From: Cytobacillus oceanisediminis
GTDB taxonomy: Bacteria; Bacillota; Bacilli; Bacillales; Cytobacillaceae
Assembly (NCBI RefSeq): GCF_004366035.1
Contig: NZ_SOEE01000007.1
Coordinates: 186,001-250,000, forward strand
DNA: 64,000 nt
Direction: 5' to 3'
The notes beneath the pieces are model-generated. The model had not been told where the DNA came from. It made no database searches and worked only from the letters and a program-made list of their open reading frames with translations. The translations under genes and the position numbers were made by a program. Below are positions 54,467 to 64,000 of the stretch, piece after piece. The stretch's first letter is position 1; every line of letters begins with the position of its first letter.

Positions 54467-55399
54467 ATGAATGCTGGAATTATAGGAATAGGAAGATATC
54501 TTCCTGAAAAAGTTGTAACAAATGCAGATTTGGAGAAAATAGTTGATACTTCTGATGAATGGATTCGGACCAGGACTGGAATTGAGGAAAGAAGAATAGC
54601 AGACGACAGCATAGACACATCTGATATGGCCTATGAGTCAGCACTAAAAGCCTTGGAAAATGCAGGAATTGAAGCAGAGGATTTAGATCTTATTTTAGTT
54701 GCAACGGTTACACCGGATCATCCATTTCCATCTGTTGCCTGCATGCTTCAGGAACGATTAAAAGCAAGCAAGGCGGCGGCGATGGATATTAGCGCTGCAT
54801 GTGCAGGTTTTATGTATGGTATCATAACGGGAAAACAGTTTATTGAAACAGGGACATACAAACATGTATTAGTAGTGGGTGTTGAAAAGCTTTCAAAAGT
54901 TACAGACTGGAATGACCGTAATACAGCCGTTTTATTTGGAGACGGAGCGGGTGCAGCTGTAATCGGGCCAGTCTCAGATGGCAGGGGAATATTATCCTTT
55001 GAATTAGGTGCAGATGGCACAGGCGCAAAACATCTATATCAGGATGAATATATCATTATGAATGGACGCGAAGTGTTCAAATTTGCGGTTCGCCAAATGG
55101 GTGAAAGCTGCATCAACGTACTTGATAAAGCTGGATTATCCAAGGAAGATGTAGATTTCCTGATTCCTCATCAGGCGAATATCCGCATTATGGAAGCTTC
55201 CCGCCAAAGATTGGAACTCCCGGTTGAGAAGATGTCGAAAACAGTGGATAAATACGGAAATACTTCTGCTTCATCTATTCCAATTGCATTGGTGGAAGAA
55301 CTGGAAGCGGGTAAAATTAAAGATGATGATTTGCTCGTGATGGTCGGCTTCGGCGGAGGGCTAACTTGGGGAGCCATTGCGATGAGATGGGGAAGATAA
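54467..55399 (+). CDS. fabHA: 3-oxoacyl-ACP synthase III
   Basis: A 310-residue condensing enzyme that starts fatty-acid synthesis from acyl-CoA (in Bacillus mostly branched primers) and malonyl-ACP. The triad is Cys112 ([10 protein letters not shown]), His in [11 protein letters not shown] and Asn in [10 protein letters not shown]. The ATG at 54467 follows GGGAGTGG. It forms an operon with fabF 48 bases downstream, controlled by FapR. Corresponds to B. subtilis fabHA (yjaX). Confidence 0.95.
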   Translation: MNAGIIGIGRYLPEKVVTNADLEKIVDTSDEWIRTRTGIEERRIADDSIDTSDMAYESALKALENAGIEAEDLDLILVATVTPDHPFPSVACMLQERLKASKAAAMDISAACAGFMYGIITGKQFIETGTYKHVLVVGVEKLSKVTDWNDRNTAVLFGDGAGAAVIGPVSDGRGILSFELGADGTGAKHLYQDEYIIMNGREVFKFAVRQMGESCINVLDKAGLSKEDVDFLIPHQANIRIMEASRQRLELPVEKMSKTVDKYGNTSASSIPIALVEELEAGKIKDDDLLVMVGFGGGLTWGAIAMRWGR

Positions 55400-55447
55400 G
55401 ATACCTCATTTTAAATATGATGATAATTTAAAAGGAGCTGCATCAAA

Positions 55448-56686
55448 ATGAATAAAAGAAGAGTTGTCGTTACAGGCATCGGAGCTGTAACACCGCTTGG
55501 AAATAATACAGAGACGACATGGAACAATATTAAATCAGGGGTTTCAGGTGTTGGCCCTCTGACGAGATTAAATGCAGATGAATATCCGGCTAAGGTGGCT
55601 GCTGAGGTAAAGGATTTTAATCCAGAGGAATATATTGACAAAAAAGATGCCAGAAAAATGGACCGCTTCACACACTATGCTGTTGCTTCGTCCTTTATGG
55701 CTGTAAAGGATGCGAACCTTCAGATCACAGATGAAAATGCGCATCGCATCGGTGTTTGGATTGGATCAGGCATTGGTGGTATGGAAACTTTTGAAAATCA
55801 ATATGAGATATTTATGAAACGCGGGTATAGAAGGGTGAGCCCCTTCTTCGTTCCGATGATGATTCCGGATATGGCAACGGGTCAAGTCTCCATTTACTTA
55901 GGGGCAAAAGGGTTTAACTCTTGTACTGTAACTGCTTGTGCCACTGGTACAAACTCAATTGGTGATGCCTTTAAGGTTATTCAGCGCGGCGATGCCGATG
56001 CGATGATCTCCGGGGGAGCAGAAGCGCCAATCACAAAAATGTCTGTGGCTGGATTTTGTGCCAACACTGCGCTTTCAACCAATCCAGATCCAAAAACAGC
56101 AAGCCGTCCATTTGATCAGAATCGTAATGGGTTTGTTATTGGAGAAGGTGCGGGGATTGTCGTACTTGAAGAATTGGAGCATGCACTTGCCCGCGGCGCA
56201 AAAATTTATGCTGAAATCGTCGGCTATGGCGCTACCGGGGATGCTTATCATATCACTGCACCAGCTCCAGGCGGAGAGGGCGGAGCAAGAGCCATGAAAA
56301 TGGCGATTGAGGACGGCGGATTAAAGCCGGAGGATATCGATTATATAAATGCGCATGGTACAAGTACCGATTATAATGATAAATTTGAAACATTGGCAAT
56401 AAAAGAGGTGTTCGGAGAGCATGCCTATAAATTGGCAGTAAGCTCGACTAAATCCATGACGGGACATCTTCTGGGAGCTGCAGGCGGAATTGAAGCCATT
56501 TTCACAGTTCTTGCTATGAAGGAAGGGATCCTGCCTCCGACCATTAATCTAGAAAACCCGGATCCTGAATGTGATCTGGATTATGTTCCAAATAAGGCAA
56601 GGGAAAAAGAAATAACAGCTGCAATGAGCAATTCCCTAGGCTTTGGCGGCCACAATGCAACCATCGTCTTTAAAAGATATGAATAA
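55448..56686 (+). CDS. fabF: 3-oxoacyl-ACP synthase II
   Basis: A 412-residue elongation condensing enzyme. Cys164 ([11 protein letters not shown]) and the two histidines in [11 protein letters not shown] and [12 protein letters not shown] form the active site, all intact. AAAGGAG precedes the ATG. Second gene of the fabHA-fabF operon; cerulenin target in other bacteria. A terminator follows. Confidence 0.96.
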   Translation: MNKRRVVVTGIGAVTPLGNNTETTWNNIKSGVSGVGPLTRLNADEYPAKVAAEVKDFNPEEYIDKKDARKMDRFTHYAVASSFMAVKDANLQITDENAHRIGVWIGSGIGGMETFENQYEIFMKRGYRRVSPFFVPMMIPDMATGQVSIYLGAKGFNSCTVTACATGTNSIGDAFKVIQRGDADAMISGGAEAPITKMSVAGFCANTALSTNPDPKTASRPFDQNRNGFVIGEGAGIVVLEELEHALARGAKIYAEIVGYGATGDAYHITAPAPGGEGGARAMKMAIEDGGLKPEDIDYINAHGTSTDYNDKFETLAIKEVFGEHAYKLAVSSTKSMTGHLLGAAGGIEAIFTVLAMKEGILPPTINLENPDPECDLDYVPNKAREKEITAAMSNSLGFGGHNATIVFKRYE

Positions 56687-56696
56687 TAACTAAACC

Positions 56697-56743
56697 AAAG
56701 CCGATTCAATGGATGATGAACCTCCTTTGAATCGGCTTTTTAT
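56697..56743 (+). terminator. Terminator after fabF
   Basis: Perfect 13-bp stem AAAGCCGATTCAA / TTGAATCGGCTTT with a 17-base loop and a T run. Confidence 0.9.
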
Positions 56744-56787
56744 TTTGAAGAACAAAATGCTGCCGCATACATAAAATTTATTAAATA

Positions 56788-57597
56788 TTGAATAAATCGA
56801 GGTGGGGAAATGGGATAGTCAAAACAGATTTATGGCTCGAAGAAAGTTTTAATGAACCGCTTAAAATATGTGAAAAACTTACAGGACCCTTTAATGATCA
56901 TAATCCCCGAAAAATATACGAATACTTAATGGGTTTCGGCATGTATAAACCTGACCGGTTCAGCAGGAATGATTTTAAGGAATTAAAAGAAAAGCAAACA
57001 TGGAATATAGCAGAAAAAATATACTTAAAATATAGGAAGAAGTGGGGCGGCCCTAATATTGATGTTTATATCTTCCCGTCGGCAGGAGGAGGCCCATTTT
57101 CGCGGCATTCTGGAAAATCGGGAGTATCATTTGCAAATATGCTCTTTCTGTTTCTTCCTTCTCATATAGAAGAAGACGAAGTAGAGGCATTATTTGTGCA
57201 TGAATATCACCATGCCTGCAGGATTAACTCACAGAAAAAAACGCTTGAAGAATTTACGCTGCTAGATTCCATCATATTGGAAGGGCTTGCCGAACATGCG
57301 GTAGAAATTCACTGTGGTAAGAAATTCAGAGGTTCCTGGTGCAGCAGATACTCAAAGGAAGAGATCAGGAATTTCTGGGATAAAATGATTAAAACTCATT
57401 TGAAATTAAAAAAGAATGAGAGGCTTCATCAAAAGGTACTTTATGGCGAAAGACCCTACCCTCCATTACTTGGTTATGCTGCTGGCTACGAAATTGTAAG
57501 GGAATATAGAGAGAAAAAAAGTTTTTCTACAAAACTATCTTTTATTGCGCCATCCGAATATTTTGTGGACCAAACTTTATATAAACTGGAGTCGTAA
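56788..57597 (+). CDS. yjaZ: YjaZ (DUF2268) Zn-protease-like protein, start region disturbed
   Basis: The frame codes for up to 269 residues of the DUF2268/YjaZ family. HEYHH (FVHEYHHACR) is the HExxH zinc motif and ILEGLAEHAV supplies the downstream Glu, so this is a probable metallopeptidase, soluble and without signal. The start is uncertain: the good ribosome site GAGGTGGGG (56799-56807) leads to ATG at 56810, which is one frame off and stops after two codons (ATG GGA TAG). The only in-frame start before it is TTG 56788, without a ribosome site. A one-base deletion at the start codon or a sequencing error would explain this. Confidence 0.75.
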   Translation: MNKSRWGNGIVKTDLWLEESFNEPLKICEKLTGPFNDHNPRKIYEYLMGFGMYKPDRFSRNDFKELKEKQTWNIAEKIYLKYRKKWGGPNIDVYIFPSAGGGPFSRHSGKSGVSFANMLFLFLPSHIEEDEVEALFVHEYHHACRINSQKKTLEEFTLLDSIILEGLAEHAVEIHCGKKFRGSWCSRYSKEEIRNFWDKMIKTHLKLKKNERLHQKVLYGERPYPPLLGYAAGYEIVREYREKKSFSTKLSFIAPSEYFVDQTLYKLES

Positions 57598-57604
57598 TCG
57601 CTTT

Positions 57605-57632
57605 AAAGCCCTAAAATGTAGGCTTTTTTTTT
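57605..57632 (+). terminator. Weak terminator after yjaZ
   Basis: Short stem AAAGCC / GGCTTT with a ten-base loop, then nine T. Confidence 0.65.
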
Positions 57633-57754
57633 AGTGAAGAAAAATGAATCTTAACAAATTTTAAAAAAATCTTGCAATTGTAATAAGTTTGTAATAATAT
57701 TTTAGACAAATAGAATGAATTAACAGAATAATTCGAAAAGGTAAGAGGTGTCCT

Positions 57755-58780
57755 ATGAGCGCAAATTCCCGTCAACATAAAGACGCACCATTACTAGAGG
57801 TGAAGAATTTAGAAACGGCATTTTCCATAGATGGTACATACTATAACGCAGTTGATAATGTTTCTTTTAGAGTTAAGCCTAGACAAATAGTTGGAATCGT
57901 AGGAGAGTCGGGCTGCGGTAAATCTGTAATGAGCCTCTCTGTCATGAAGCTCCTGCCAAAAGGAATCGGCCAAATCCGAAATGGAGAAATTATCTTTGAC
58001 GGTATTCATTTGGAGAAGATGACAGATTCAGAGATTAATAATATCAGGGGAAAAGATATCGCAATGATATTCCAGGAACCAATGACTTCTTTAAATCCTG
58101 TTTTCTCTATCGGGTTCCAGCTGCAGGAAGTATTATTCAATCATATGAAAATCTCCAAAAAAGAAGCGCGGCTTAAAAGTATCGCACTTCTAAAAAGTGT
58201 GGGAATTTCAAGGCCTGAAAAAATTGTAGATGAATACCCGCATCAGCTTTCAGGAGGTATGAGGCAAAGGGTTATGATCGCCATCGCCATTGCCTGCCAG
58301 CCGAAGCTGCTGATCGCCGATGAGCCGACAACTGCCCTGGATGTTACTGTACAAGCCCAAATTCTTGAGCTTCTAAAAGAAATCCAGGAAGTCAATGATA
58401 TGTCCGTCATTCTGATTACTCATGACTTGGGCGTTGTGGCCGAGATGTGTGATGAGGTAATTGTTATGTATGCAGGAAAGATAGCAGAACGGACAGATGT
58501 AGATTCCTTATTTCACAATCCAAAACATCCTTATACTCAGCTCCTGATGGGAGCAATTCCGAAAATGGATGAAGAAGTGGAAAAGCTAAGCACAATAAAA
58601 GGAATTGTGCCTTCATTAAAAAACATGCCTAAAACAGGGTGCAAATTTGCGGCGCGCTGCCCTAAGGCAATGCCTGATTGCCTGACAGTTACACCTCAAT
58701 TGGCAGAAAATGAAGCAGGACATGAGGTTGCCTGTCTGCTTTACGAGACAAGCCATCCGAAACAAGAGGTGAACGCATGA
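57755..58780 (+). CDS. appD: Oligopeptide ABC transporter ATPase AppD
   Basis: A 341-residue ABC ATPase. Walker A is GESGCGKS, the signature LSGGMRQR, Walker [13 protein letters not shown]. The C-terminal oligopeptide-transporter extension ([12 protein letters not shown], then [14 protein letters not shown]) has cysteines as in OppD/DppD. Powers peptide uptake with AppF. ATG at 57755 follows GAGGTG. First gene of appD-F-A-B-C in the same order as B. subtilis. Confidence 0.93.
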   Translation: MSANSRQHKDAPLLEVKNLETAFSIDGTYYNAVDNVSFRVKPRQIVGIVGESGCGKSVMSLSVMKLLPKGIGQIRNGEIIFDGIHLEKMTDSEINNIRGKDIAMIFQEPMTSLNPVFSIGFQLQEVLFNHMKISKKEARLKSIALLKSVGISRPEKIVDEYPHQLSGGMRQRVMIAIAIACQPKLLIADEPTTALDVTVQAQILELLKEIQEVNDMSVILITHDLGVVAEMCDEVIVMYAGKIAERTDVDSLFHNPKHPYTQLLMGAIPKMDEEVEKLSTIKGIVPSLKNMPKTGCKFAARCPKAMPDCLTVTPQLAENEAGHEVACLLYETSHPKQEVNA

Positions 58781-59796
58781 TGAGTACAGAGCATAATAAT
58801 ACAGCTGTTTTAAAAAAGGATAAAAGCAGCAATGAAGTGCTTTTAGAGGTTAAGAACCTAAAGACTTACTATCCAATAAAAGGCGGAATCCTTAGAAAGA
58901 CTGTGGCAGTCGTTAAGGCTGTCGACGATATTTCCTTTGAAATTAAGAAAGGGGAGACGCTGGGGCTGGTGGGAGAATCAGGCTGCGGAAAATCAACCGC
59001 AGGCAGAACGATCCTCAGACTTCTAGAACCAACAGACGGACAAATCATATTTGACGGACAGGATATCACAAATGTAAGAGGAACCAGCCTGAGGAAAATC
59101 CGCCAGGACTTCCAGATGGTTTTCCAGGATCCTTATGCATCATTAAATCCCACGATGATGGTTGGGCATCTTGTGTCAGAGCCCATCAGGAACTATAACA
59201 GCAAATCCGAAAAGGAACTGAAGCCGGAAGTAATGGATCTTCTTGCGAAAGTTGGGCTGCCTGAAGATGCTTACTATAAATACCCGCATGAGTTTTCCGG
59301 CGGGCAAAGACAGCGTATCGGTATCGCAAGGGCACTGGCTTTAAGACCAAAGCTCATTATTGCGGATGAGCCTGTTTCCGCCCTGGATGTATCGGTCCAA
59401 TCTCAGGTATTGAATCTGCTGAAAGAGCTTCAGGATGAATTTGATCTTACTTTCTTATTCATTGCCCACGATTTGAGTGTAGTTAAACATATGAGTGACC
59501 GGATAGGGGTTATGTATCTGGGAGGCCTTGTAGAAGTCGCTGAAAAGGACAGCCTCTATGCAGAGCCTTTACATCCTTATACTCAAGCTCTAATCTCTGC
59601 GATCCCTGAACCGGATCCGCGCAAGAAAAAAGAAAGAATTATTTTAGAGGGCGATGTGCCAAGCCCGATTGATCCTCCAAAAGGATGTACGTTTCATCCG
59701 CGCTGCGCGCATGCAATGCCGGAGTGCCAGAGTGTAAAACCGCACTTAAAGGAGGTGAAGCCTGGGCATAGAGTCGCTTGTCACTTATATAAATAA
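58777..59796 (+). CDS. appF: Oligopeptide ABC transporter ATPase AppF
   Basis: A 339-residue ABC ATPase, partner of AppD. Walker [10 protein letters not shown], signature FSGGQRQR, Walker B LIIADEPVSALD; the extension includes HPYTQALISAIPEPDP and CTFHPRCAHAMPEC. The start overlaps the appD stop (ATGATGA) with GAGGTGAA upstream, so the two subunits are translationally coupled; a second ATG three bases later is an alternative start. Confidence 0.93.
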   Translation: MMSTEHNNTAVLKKDKSSNEVLLEVKNLKTYYPIKGGILRKTVAVVKAVDDISFEIKKGETLGLVGESGCGKSTAGRTILRLLEPTDGQIIFDGQDITNVRGTSLRKIRQDFQMVFQDPYASLNPTMMVGHLVSEPIRNYNSKSEKELKPEVMDLLAKVGLPEDAYYKYPHEFSGGQRQRIGIARALALRPKLIIADEPVSALDVSVQSQVLNLLKELQDEFDLTFLFIAHDLSVVKHMSDRIGVMYLGGLVEVAEKDSLYAEPLHPYTQALISAIPEPDPRKKKERIILEGDVPSPIDPPKGCTFHPRCAHAMPECQSVKPHLKEVKPGHRVACHLYK

Positions 59797-59831
59797 GGCT
59801 TTGTCAAAAAATATTTTTCGGGGGGAAACTA

Positions 59832-61562
59832 ATGAAGAAATCAGCATTTTGGCTGCTATCACTTCTGCTGGTCATGTCTGTATTCCTGGCAGCATGTTCT
59901 GGCGGCGGAGAGAAAGCCAGCACTGAAAAGGAACCAAAGGATGATGGGAAAGCATCAGGAGAAGCTCAAGAGGGTGGAACAGTAACATTCGGTTATACTC
60001 AGCCATTTAAAGGTGTTTTATCTTATGCTTATTACGAGGGTGAAGATGATGCTAATGCCCTTCAGTTTATGCATGAAGGTTTGCTCAAAGTAAATGATGA
60101 GCTTATATCTGAACCGAATCTGGCAGATTATGAGTTATCTGAAGACAAGACGAAATTAACTTTCAAGCTTAAGCAAGGAGTTAAATGGCATGATGGTGAA
60201 GAATTAACTGCAGAAGATATGGAATTTGCATGGTATTTAATTGCTGATCCAACTTATGAAGGTGCACGTTTTGCTAACGTAGCAATGATCAAAGGTGCTC
60301 AAGAATATAAAGACGGAAAAGCTGAGACAATTGAAGGTATCAAGGTAATTGACGATTATACAATTGAAGTGACAGTAACTGAGCCTTCTGTTAACTTATT
60401 GGAGAATATTTGGGTTTATCCTGAGCCAAAGCACCATTATGGGGATATTTCTTCTAAAGAGCTTCCGGACTCCGATCAAATCCGTAAAACACCAATCGGT
60501 GTAGGTCCTTTTAAAGTGAAAAACATCGTACCTGGTGAAATGATTGAATTTGAGCGTTTTGATGATTACTGGCAAGGACCAGCTAAATTGGATGGTGTAG
60601 TTTACAAAATTATTGATGGTTCTCTTGCGCAAGGTTTAGTGCAAAACGGAGAAATCGATGTTATTGAAGCTCCAAAGGATCAGTGGGAAGCTATTAAAGC
60701 TCTTGACAATGTAAATCCAGTAGAAGCAGATGCCATGTCTTACAGCTATATCGCTTTTGACTGGGGTCATTATGACACTAAAAAAGGTGTAGTAGTTTCT
60801 GATAACAAGAAGTTCCAGAACAAATCCCTTCGCCATGCAATGGCACATGCAATTGACCGTCAGGCATTTATCGATGGCTTTGCAAACGGATTAGGAAAAC
60901 CATTAAACACTCCTTTCCCATCAGTATCTTGGGCAAAAATTGATGATTCAGAAATCAATCAATATGAGTATGATCCAGAGAAAGCAAAAAAATTACTTGA
61001 CGAAGCAGGCTATGTAGATAAAGACGGCGACGGCTTCCGTGAAGATCCAGAAGGCAAGCCATTTACAATTAATTTTGATGCAATGGCAGGCGCTGAAACT
61101 TCAGAAGCACGTGCTCAATTCATCCTTCAATCCTGGCAGGAAGTTGGCTTAAATGCTAAGCTAAACGGCGGTTCATTAAAAGATTTCAACTTATTCTATG
61201 ACACTATTGAAGCAGATGACCCATCTGTTGAAACATTCATGGGTGCTTGGGGACTTGCTAATGATCCAGATCCAGCTGGAATCTGGTTATCTACTGACAA
61301 GTGGAACATGTGGAGATGGTACAGTGAAAAGTCTGATGAGCTAATCAAGAAAGGGATAACTTTCCCTGAAGATGCTAGTAAAGATGTAACTGAACACCGT
61401 CAGGAAGTCTACAACGAATGGCAGAAGCTTGTTAACGAAGAATTGCCGATCATTTTCTTCGAACAGCGTGTAGATCCATGGGCGATCAACAAGCGTGTTG
61501 GCGGAGTGAAAGTAACTCCATTCGGAACTGATGAGTTCCACAAGTGGCACATTGTAGAGTAA
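59832..61562 (+). CDS. appA: Oligopeptide-binding lipoprotein AppA
   Basis: A 576-residue family 5 solute-binding protein. The signal ends in LAAC with Cys22 lipidated; a Gly/Ser/Lys/Glu-rich linker follows. Typical family features are LKQGVKWHDGEELTAEDMEFAW and HAIDRQAFI. The reading frame is intact, unlike appA of B. subtilis 168, which is known to be frameshifted. GGGGG lies upstream of the ATG. A hairpin separates it from appB. Confidence 0.92.
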   Translation: MKKSAFWLLSLLLVMSVFLAACSGGGEKASTEKEPKDDGKASGEAQEGGTVTFGYTQPFKGVLSYAYYEGEDDANALQFMHEGLLKVNDELISEPNLADYELSEDKTKLTFKLKQGVKWHDGEELTAEDMEFAWYLIADPTYEGARFANVAMIKGAQEYKDGKAETIEGIKVIDDYTIEVTVTEPSVNLLENIWVYPEPKHHYGDISSKELPDSDQIRKTPIGVGPFKVKNIVPGEMIEFERFDDYWQGPAKLDGVVYKIIDGSLAQGLVQNGEIDVIEAPKDQWEAIKALDNVNPVEADAMSYSYIAFDWGHYDTKKGVVVSDNKKFQNKSLRHAMAHAIDRQAFIDGFANGLGKPLNTPFPSVSWAKIDDSEINQYEYDPEKAKKLLDEAGYVDKDGDGFREDPEGKPFTINFDAMAGAETSEARAQFILQSWQEVGLNAKLNGGSLKDFNLFYDTIEADDPSVETFMGAWGLANDPDPAGIWLSTDKWNMWRWYSEKSDELIKKGITFPEDASKDVTEHRQEVYNEWQKLVNEELPIIFFEQRVDPWAINKRVGGVKVTPFGTDEFHKWHIVE

Positions 61563-61578
61563 TAGGATAAAAGGAACC

Positions 61579-61614
61579 TGTATTCCTTGGGGGATTTGTT
61601 CTCCAAGGAATACA
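61579..61614 (+). other. Intercistronic hairpin between appA and appB
   Basis: Perfect 12-bp inverted repeat TGTATTCCTTGG / CCAAGGAATACA with a 12-base loop and no strong T run. Such hairpins protect the 3' end of binding-protein messages or lessen read-through into the permease genes. Confidence 0.7.
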
Positions 61615-61658
61615 AGTTTAACCAGCGAATAAATTTTTGTTTGGTAAGGGGAATGGAA

Positions 61659-62624
61659 ATGCTACAGTACACAATTCGACGACTCATAGGTATGATTCCA
61701 ATAATTTTCCTTATCTCAGTAGTGGTTTTCACCCTCGCAAAGCTTATGCCTGGTGATGCGCTATCTGGAAAAATTGACCCATTAAACTCAGATCCGGAGT
61801 ATATTGAAGAAATGCGTGAGCAGATGGGATTGAATGATCCTATTCCTGTGCAGTATGTCCGCTGGATGAGTGGTGTGGTCCAAGGAGATTTTGGAGATTC
61901 ATTTGTTCATAAGCGCCCGGTTATGGAATTAATTGGTGACCGTTTGCCGAACACGATCATTTTAGGAATATCAGCTCTTTTAATCACTTATTTATTAGCT
62001 TTTTTAATGGGAAGATACTCTGGGCGATTTGCCTATAGCATGGGAGATTATTTAATATCAGCATTTAACTATCTAGCACTTGCAATTCCCAGCTTTGTTG
62101 CAGCTTTGGTTGCCATTTATGTTTTTGCCATCAATCTTGGATGGGTTCCAGCCAGTGGAAGTATCGGCAGCGGGGTAGAAGCGGGCACACTGGAATATTA
62201 CTTAAGTAAAGCAAAACATACAGTATTGCCGGCTATTGTCCTGGGAGCCATGGCTACAGCCGCTTACACACAGTTCTTGAGAAATGATATGATCGAAAGC
62301 TCTCGCAAGGATTATGTTCGTACAGCAAGAGCTAAAGGTACGAAAGAATCTGCGATTTATAATAAGCACATTCTAAGAAACTCAATCATACCTATTGTTA
62401 CATTACTTGGATTCGATATTGCCAATCTTTTTGGAGGGGCAATTATCACAGAAACCATTTTCACATACCCTGGCATCGGTTATTTATTCGTAGAATCAGT
62501 TAATGCACGTGATTATTCTGTCATGATGGCTATTGCCATGATGTTGACTATCTTGACCCTGATTGGAAATTTAGTTGCAGATTTACTATATGGTCTAGTA
62601 GATCCGCGTATTCGTTTAAGTTAG
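61659..62624 (+). CDS. appB: Oligopeptide ABC transporter permease AppB
   Basis: A 321-residue permease with six hydrophobic helices and the start LQYTIRRLIGMIPIIFLIS typical of DppB/OppB proteins; the loop ARAKGTKESAIYNKHILRN contacts the ATPases. ATG at 61659 follows AAGGGG by nine bases and is preferred over ATG 61653. The frame open from 61587 includes the intercistronic hairpin and is not coding there. Confidence 0.92.
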   Translation: MLQYTIRRLIGMIPIIFLISVVVFTLAKLMPGDALSGKIDPLNSDPEYIEEMREQMGLNDPIPVQYVRWMSGVVQGDFGDSFVHKRPVMELIGDRLPNTIILGISALLITYLLAFLMGRYSGRFAYSMGDYLISAFNYLALAIPSFVAALVAIYVFAINLGWVPASGSIGSGVEAGTLEYYLSKAKHTVLPAIVLGAMATAAYTQFLRNDMIESSRKDYVRTARAKGTKESAIYNKHILRNSIIPIVTLLGFDIANLFGGAIITETIFTYPGIGYLFVESVNARDYSVMMAIAMMLTILTLIGNLVADLLYGLVDPRIRLS

Positions 62625-62636
62625 GTAGGTGGGAGT

Positions 62637-63557
62637 ATGGAACCATCAATATCACAGCAAACTTCGCCTGGTTTAACAGAACCTGTTAAACCTCCGAAGA
62701 GTCAATCACCATGGGCTCTCGCCCGCCGCAAGTTTTTGCGCAACAAAGCAGCAATGATCAGTCTGGTATTCCTGCTGCTGGTCTGTGCAATGTCCATATT
62801 GGCTGAGCCGCTGACTATGCCGGTTGAGGAGACAGCTAAGATCAATTTAACACAAATGAGCAAAGAACCATCTGCTGATCACTACTTTGGCACTGACAAG
62901 TCAGGCAGAGACGTTTTTGCCAGAACTCTGCACGGCGGCAAGACTTCACTCTTGCTTGCATTCTCTATCACGCTAGCTGTTATTACTATTGGTACTCTTG
63001 TTGGTGCTACTGCGGGGTATTTTGGCGGCTGGGTCGACAATGCCCTAATGAGATTCACAGACTTTATGATGAACTTCCCATTCCTGCTATTTGTTATCGT
63101 ATTAAAATCAATTTTTATCGAATCAAGTACAGGAACTCTAATATTCGTAATAAGTGTACTCAGCTGGACAGGAACTGCCCGTCTTGTGCGAAGCAAGGTC
63201 ATGGCTGAGAAGGAAAATGAATATATTATGAGTGCAGTTTCTATCGGATGCTCTGCACCAAAGACCATTTTTAAACATTTGCTGCCGAACGTAATGTCAA
63301 CCATTATTGTTCAGGCGACCATTACACTGGCAGCGATGATTGTAGCTGAGACGGGCCTAAGCTTCCTGGGATTCGGTGTTCCGATCAACATCCCTACTTG
63401 GGGGAATATGCTTCAGGAAGCAAGAAGTCCGGATGTTTTAACCAGTAAGTGGTGGATATGGATTCCGCCAGCTGCGGTTTTAACATTTACAATCCTATCA
63501 ATTAACTTCATTGGAGAAGGCTTAAAAGATGCCTTCAATCCTAAATCTAACAGATAG
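62637..63557 (+). CDS. appC: Oligopeptide ABC transporter permease AppC
   Basis: A 306-residue permease of the DppC/OppC type. An N-terminal cytoplasmic part (about 1-33) leads to the first helix; FGTDKSGRDVFARTLHG and the loop MSAVSIGCSAPKTIFKHLLPN are family signatures. Starts 12 bases after appB with GGTGGGA upstream. Last gene of the operon. Confidence 0.93.
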   Translation: MEPSISQQTSPGLTEPVKPPKSQSPWALARRKFLRNKAAMISLVFLLLVCAMSILAEPLTMPVEETAKINLTQMSKEPSADHYFGTDKSGRDVFARTLHGGKTSLLLAFSITLAVITIGTLVGATAGYFGGWVDNALMRFTDFMMNFPFLLFVIVLKSIFIESSTGTLIFVISVLSWTGTARLVRSKVMAEKENEYIMSAVSIGCSAPKTIFKHLLPNVMSTIIVQATITLAAMIVAETGLSFLGFGVPINIPTWGNMLQEARSPDVLTSKWWIWIPPAAVLTFTILSINFIGEGLKDAFNPKSNR

Positions 63558-63562
63558 TTAAG

Positions 63563-63587
63563 AAACGCCTATATCAGGCGTTTTTTT
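63563..63587 (+). terminator. Terminator after appC
   Basis: Perfect 8-bp stem AAACGCCT / AGGCGTTT with a five-base loop and seven T. Confidence 0.9.
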
Positions 63588-63666
63588 GTTGTTTTCAGGC
63601 CAATAGCTTGTACATATCCGAACAGATTCCTTCATATACATGTAAAAAAAGACTGGGAGTGAGTTT

Positions 63667-63723
63667 ATGGCAGCATTAAGACCTTTTGGGACTCACGCAT
63701 ATAGGAAAGAAAATGTTATTTAG
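63667..63723 (+). CDS. Possible 18-residue leader peptide
   Basis: ATG with GGGAGTGAG upstream opens an 18-codon frame (MAALRPFGTHAYRKENVI) that overlaps the first codons of the next gene by 11 bases. It may be a real leader with coupled translation, the remnant of a frameshifted start, or chance. Confidence 0.3.
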   Translation: MAALRPFGTHAYRKENVI

Positions 63724-63928
63724 GGCATTTTGGCTTTTAACCGGATTTGGGATTTCTGTTTCAGGAGGAGTCAGTGTAATAGGGTATTTAAATTTGCTTA
63801 CAACTGGGCATACCTTCAAAGAATATCTCAATTTTATTATCTCACGTCCAGAATGTTATTTGCTTCCGATCGGAATCGTTATTATAACTGTTAGCATATA
63901 TTTTCCTTATTCAAATTTGAATGAATAA
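63713..63928 (+). CDS. Small two-helix membrane protein
   Basis: A 71-residue hypothetical protein starting MLFRAFWLLTGFGISVSG. Hydrophobic segments at about 3-27 and 48-65 flank a short loop with HTFKEYLNF; the tail SNLNE is polar. AGGAAAG lies six to seven bases before the ATG. I recognise no family. It follows the app operon behind a terminator. Nothing can be said about the 72 bases after it. Confidence 0.6.
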   Translation: MLFRAFWLLTGFGISVSGGVSVIGYLNLLTTGHTFKEYLNFIISRPECYLLPIGIVIITVSIYFPYSNLNE

Positions 63929-64000
63929 AGAGAAGGTATTTATTCAGCAATGTCATTTTGAAATTTATTACAAAAAATGGATTACGAGAGCAATATAGGA

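Overview
The window is a chromosomal segment of an aerobic to facultatively anaerobic, spore-forming low-GC Gram-positive bacterium of the family Bacillaceae. Gene order follows the Bacillus subtilis yis-yit-arg-yja-app region closely (yisK, yisL, yisN, asnO, yisQ, then yitK, yitL, yitS, yitT, ipi, yitU, yitV, yitW, then argCJBD-carAB-argF, yjzC, yjzD, yjaU, yjaV, med, comZ, fabHA, fabF, yjaZ, appDFABC). The dispersed repeats and added gene blocks suggest a soil Bacillus of the Cytobacillus/Mesobacillus type rather than B. subtilis itself; the genus is inference.

Layout. 1-9.8 kb: end of a DUF418 membrane protein, yisK, yisL, a large FIST-PAS-GGDEF-EAL cyclic-di-GMP protein, yisN, the sporulation-type asparagine synthetase asnO and a MATE exporter. 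9.9-18.6 kb: a maltodextrin island made of a neopullulanase-type amylase divergent from the binding protein and permease genes mdxE-mdxF-mdxG, a secreted membrane-anchored alpha-amylase and a LacI-type regulator; near-identical palindromic operators lie before each unit. 18.7-27.8 kb: SDR and GNAT enzymes and the yit block with several small genes.

27.9-34.9 kb: an anaerobic-metabolism island with an AhbD/NirJ-like radical SAM-SPASM enzyme, fnr, moaA, a RIC/ScdA iron-sulfur repair protein, moeA, mobB and ywiC. Four promoters here carry an Fnr-type box centred exactly 41.5 bp before the predicted start of transcription (rSAM, RIC, moeA, ywiC), so the island reads as a local Fnr regulon supplying molybdenum cofactor, FeS repair and an uncharacterised radical SAM product. 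35-44.6 kb: the complete arginine and carbamoyl-phosphate operon with tightly coupled genes and ARG-box-like sites. 44.6-51.9 kb: uppP, yjzC, CtsR-controlled clpB, yjzD, yjaU, yjaV, med-comZ.

52-52.8 kb holds a satellite-like tandem array with a 102-bp higher-order unit built of five units of about 20 bp. It is followed by a NERD-domain protein, a small hypothetical protein, FapR-controlled fabHA-fabF, yjaZ (with an apparently frameshifted start) and the oligopeptide transporter operon appDFABC. Two families of short dispersed repeats (here called R1 and R2) are scattered through the first 24 kb. No rRNA, tRNA, insertion sequence, prophage or CRISPR array was seen.
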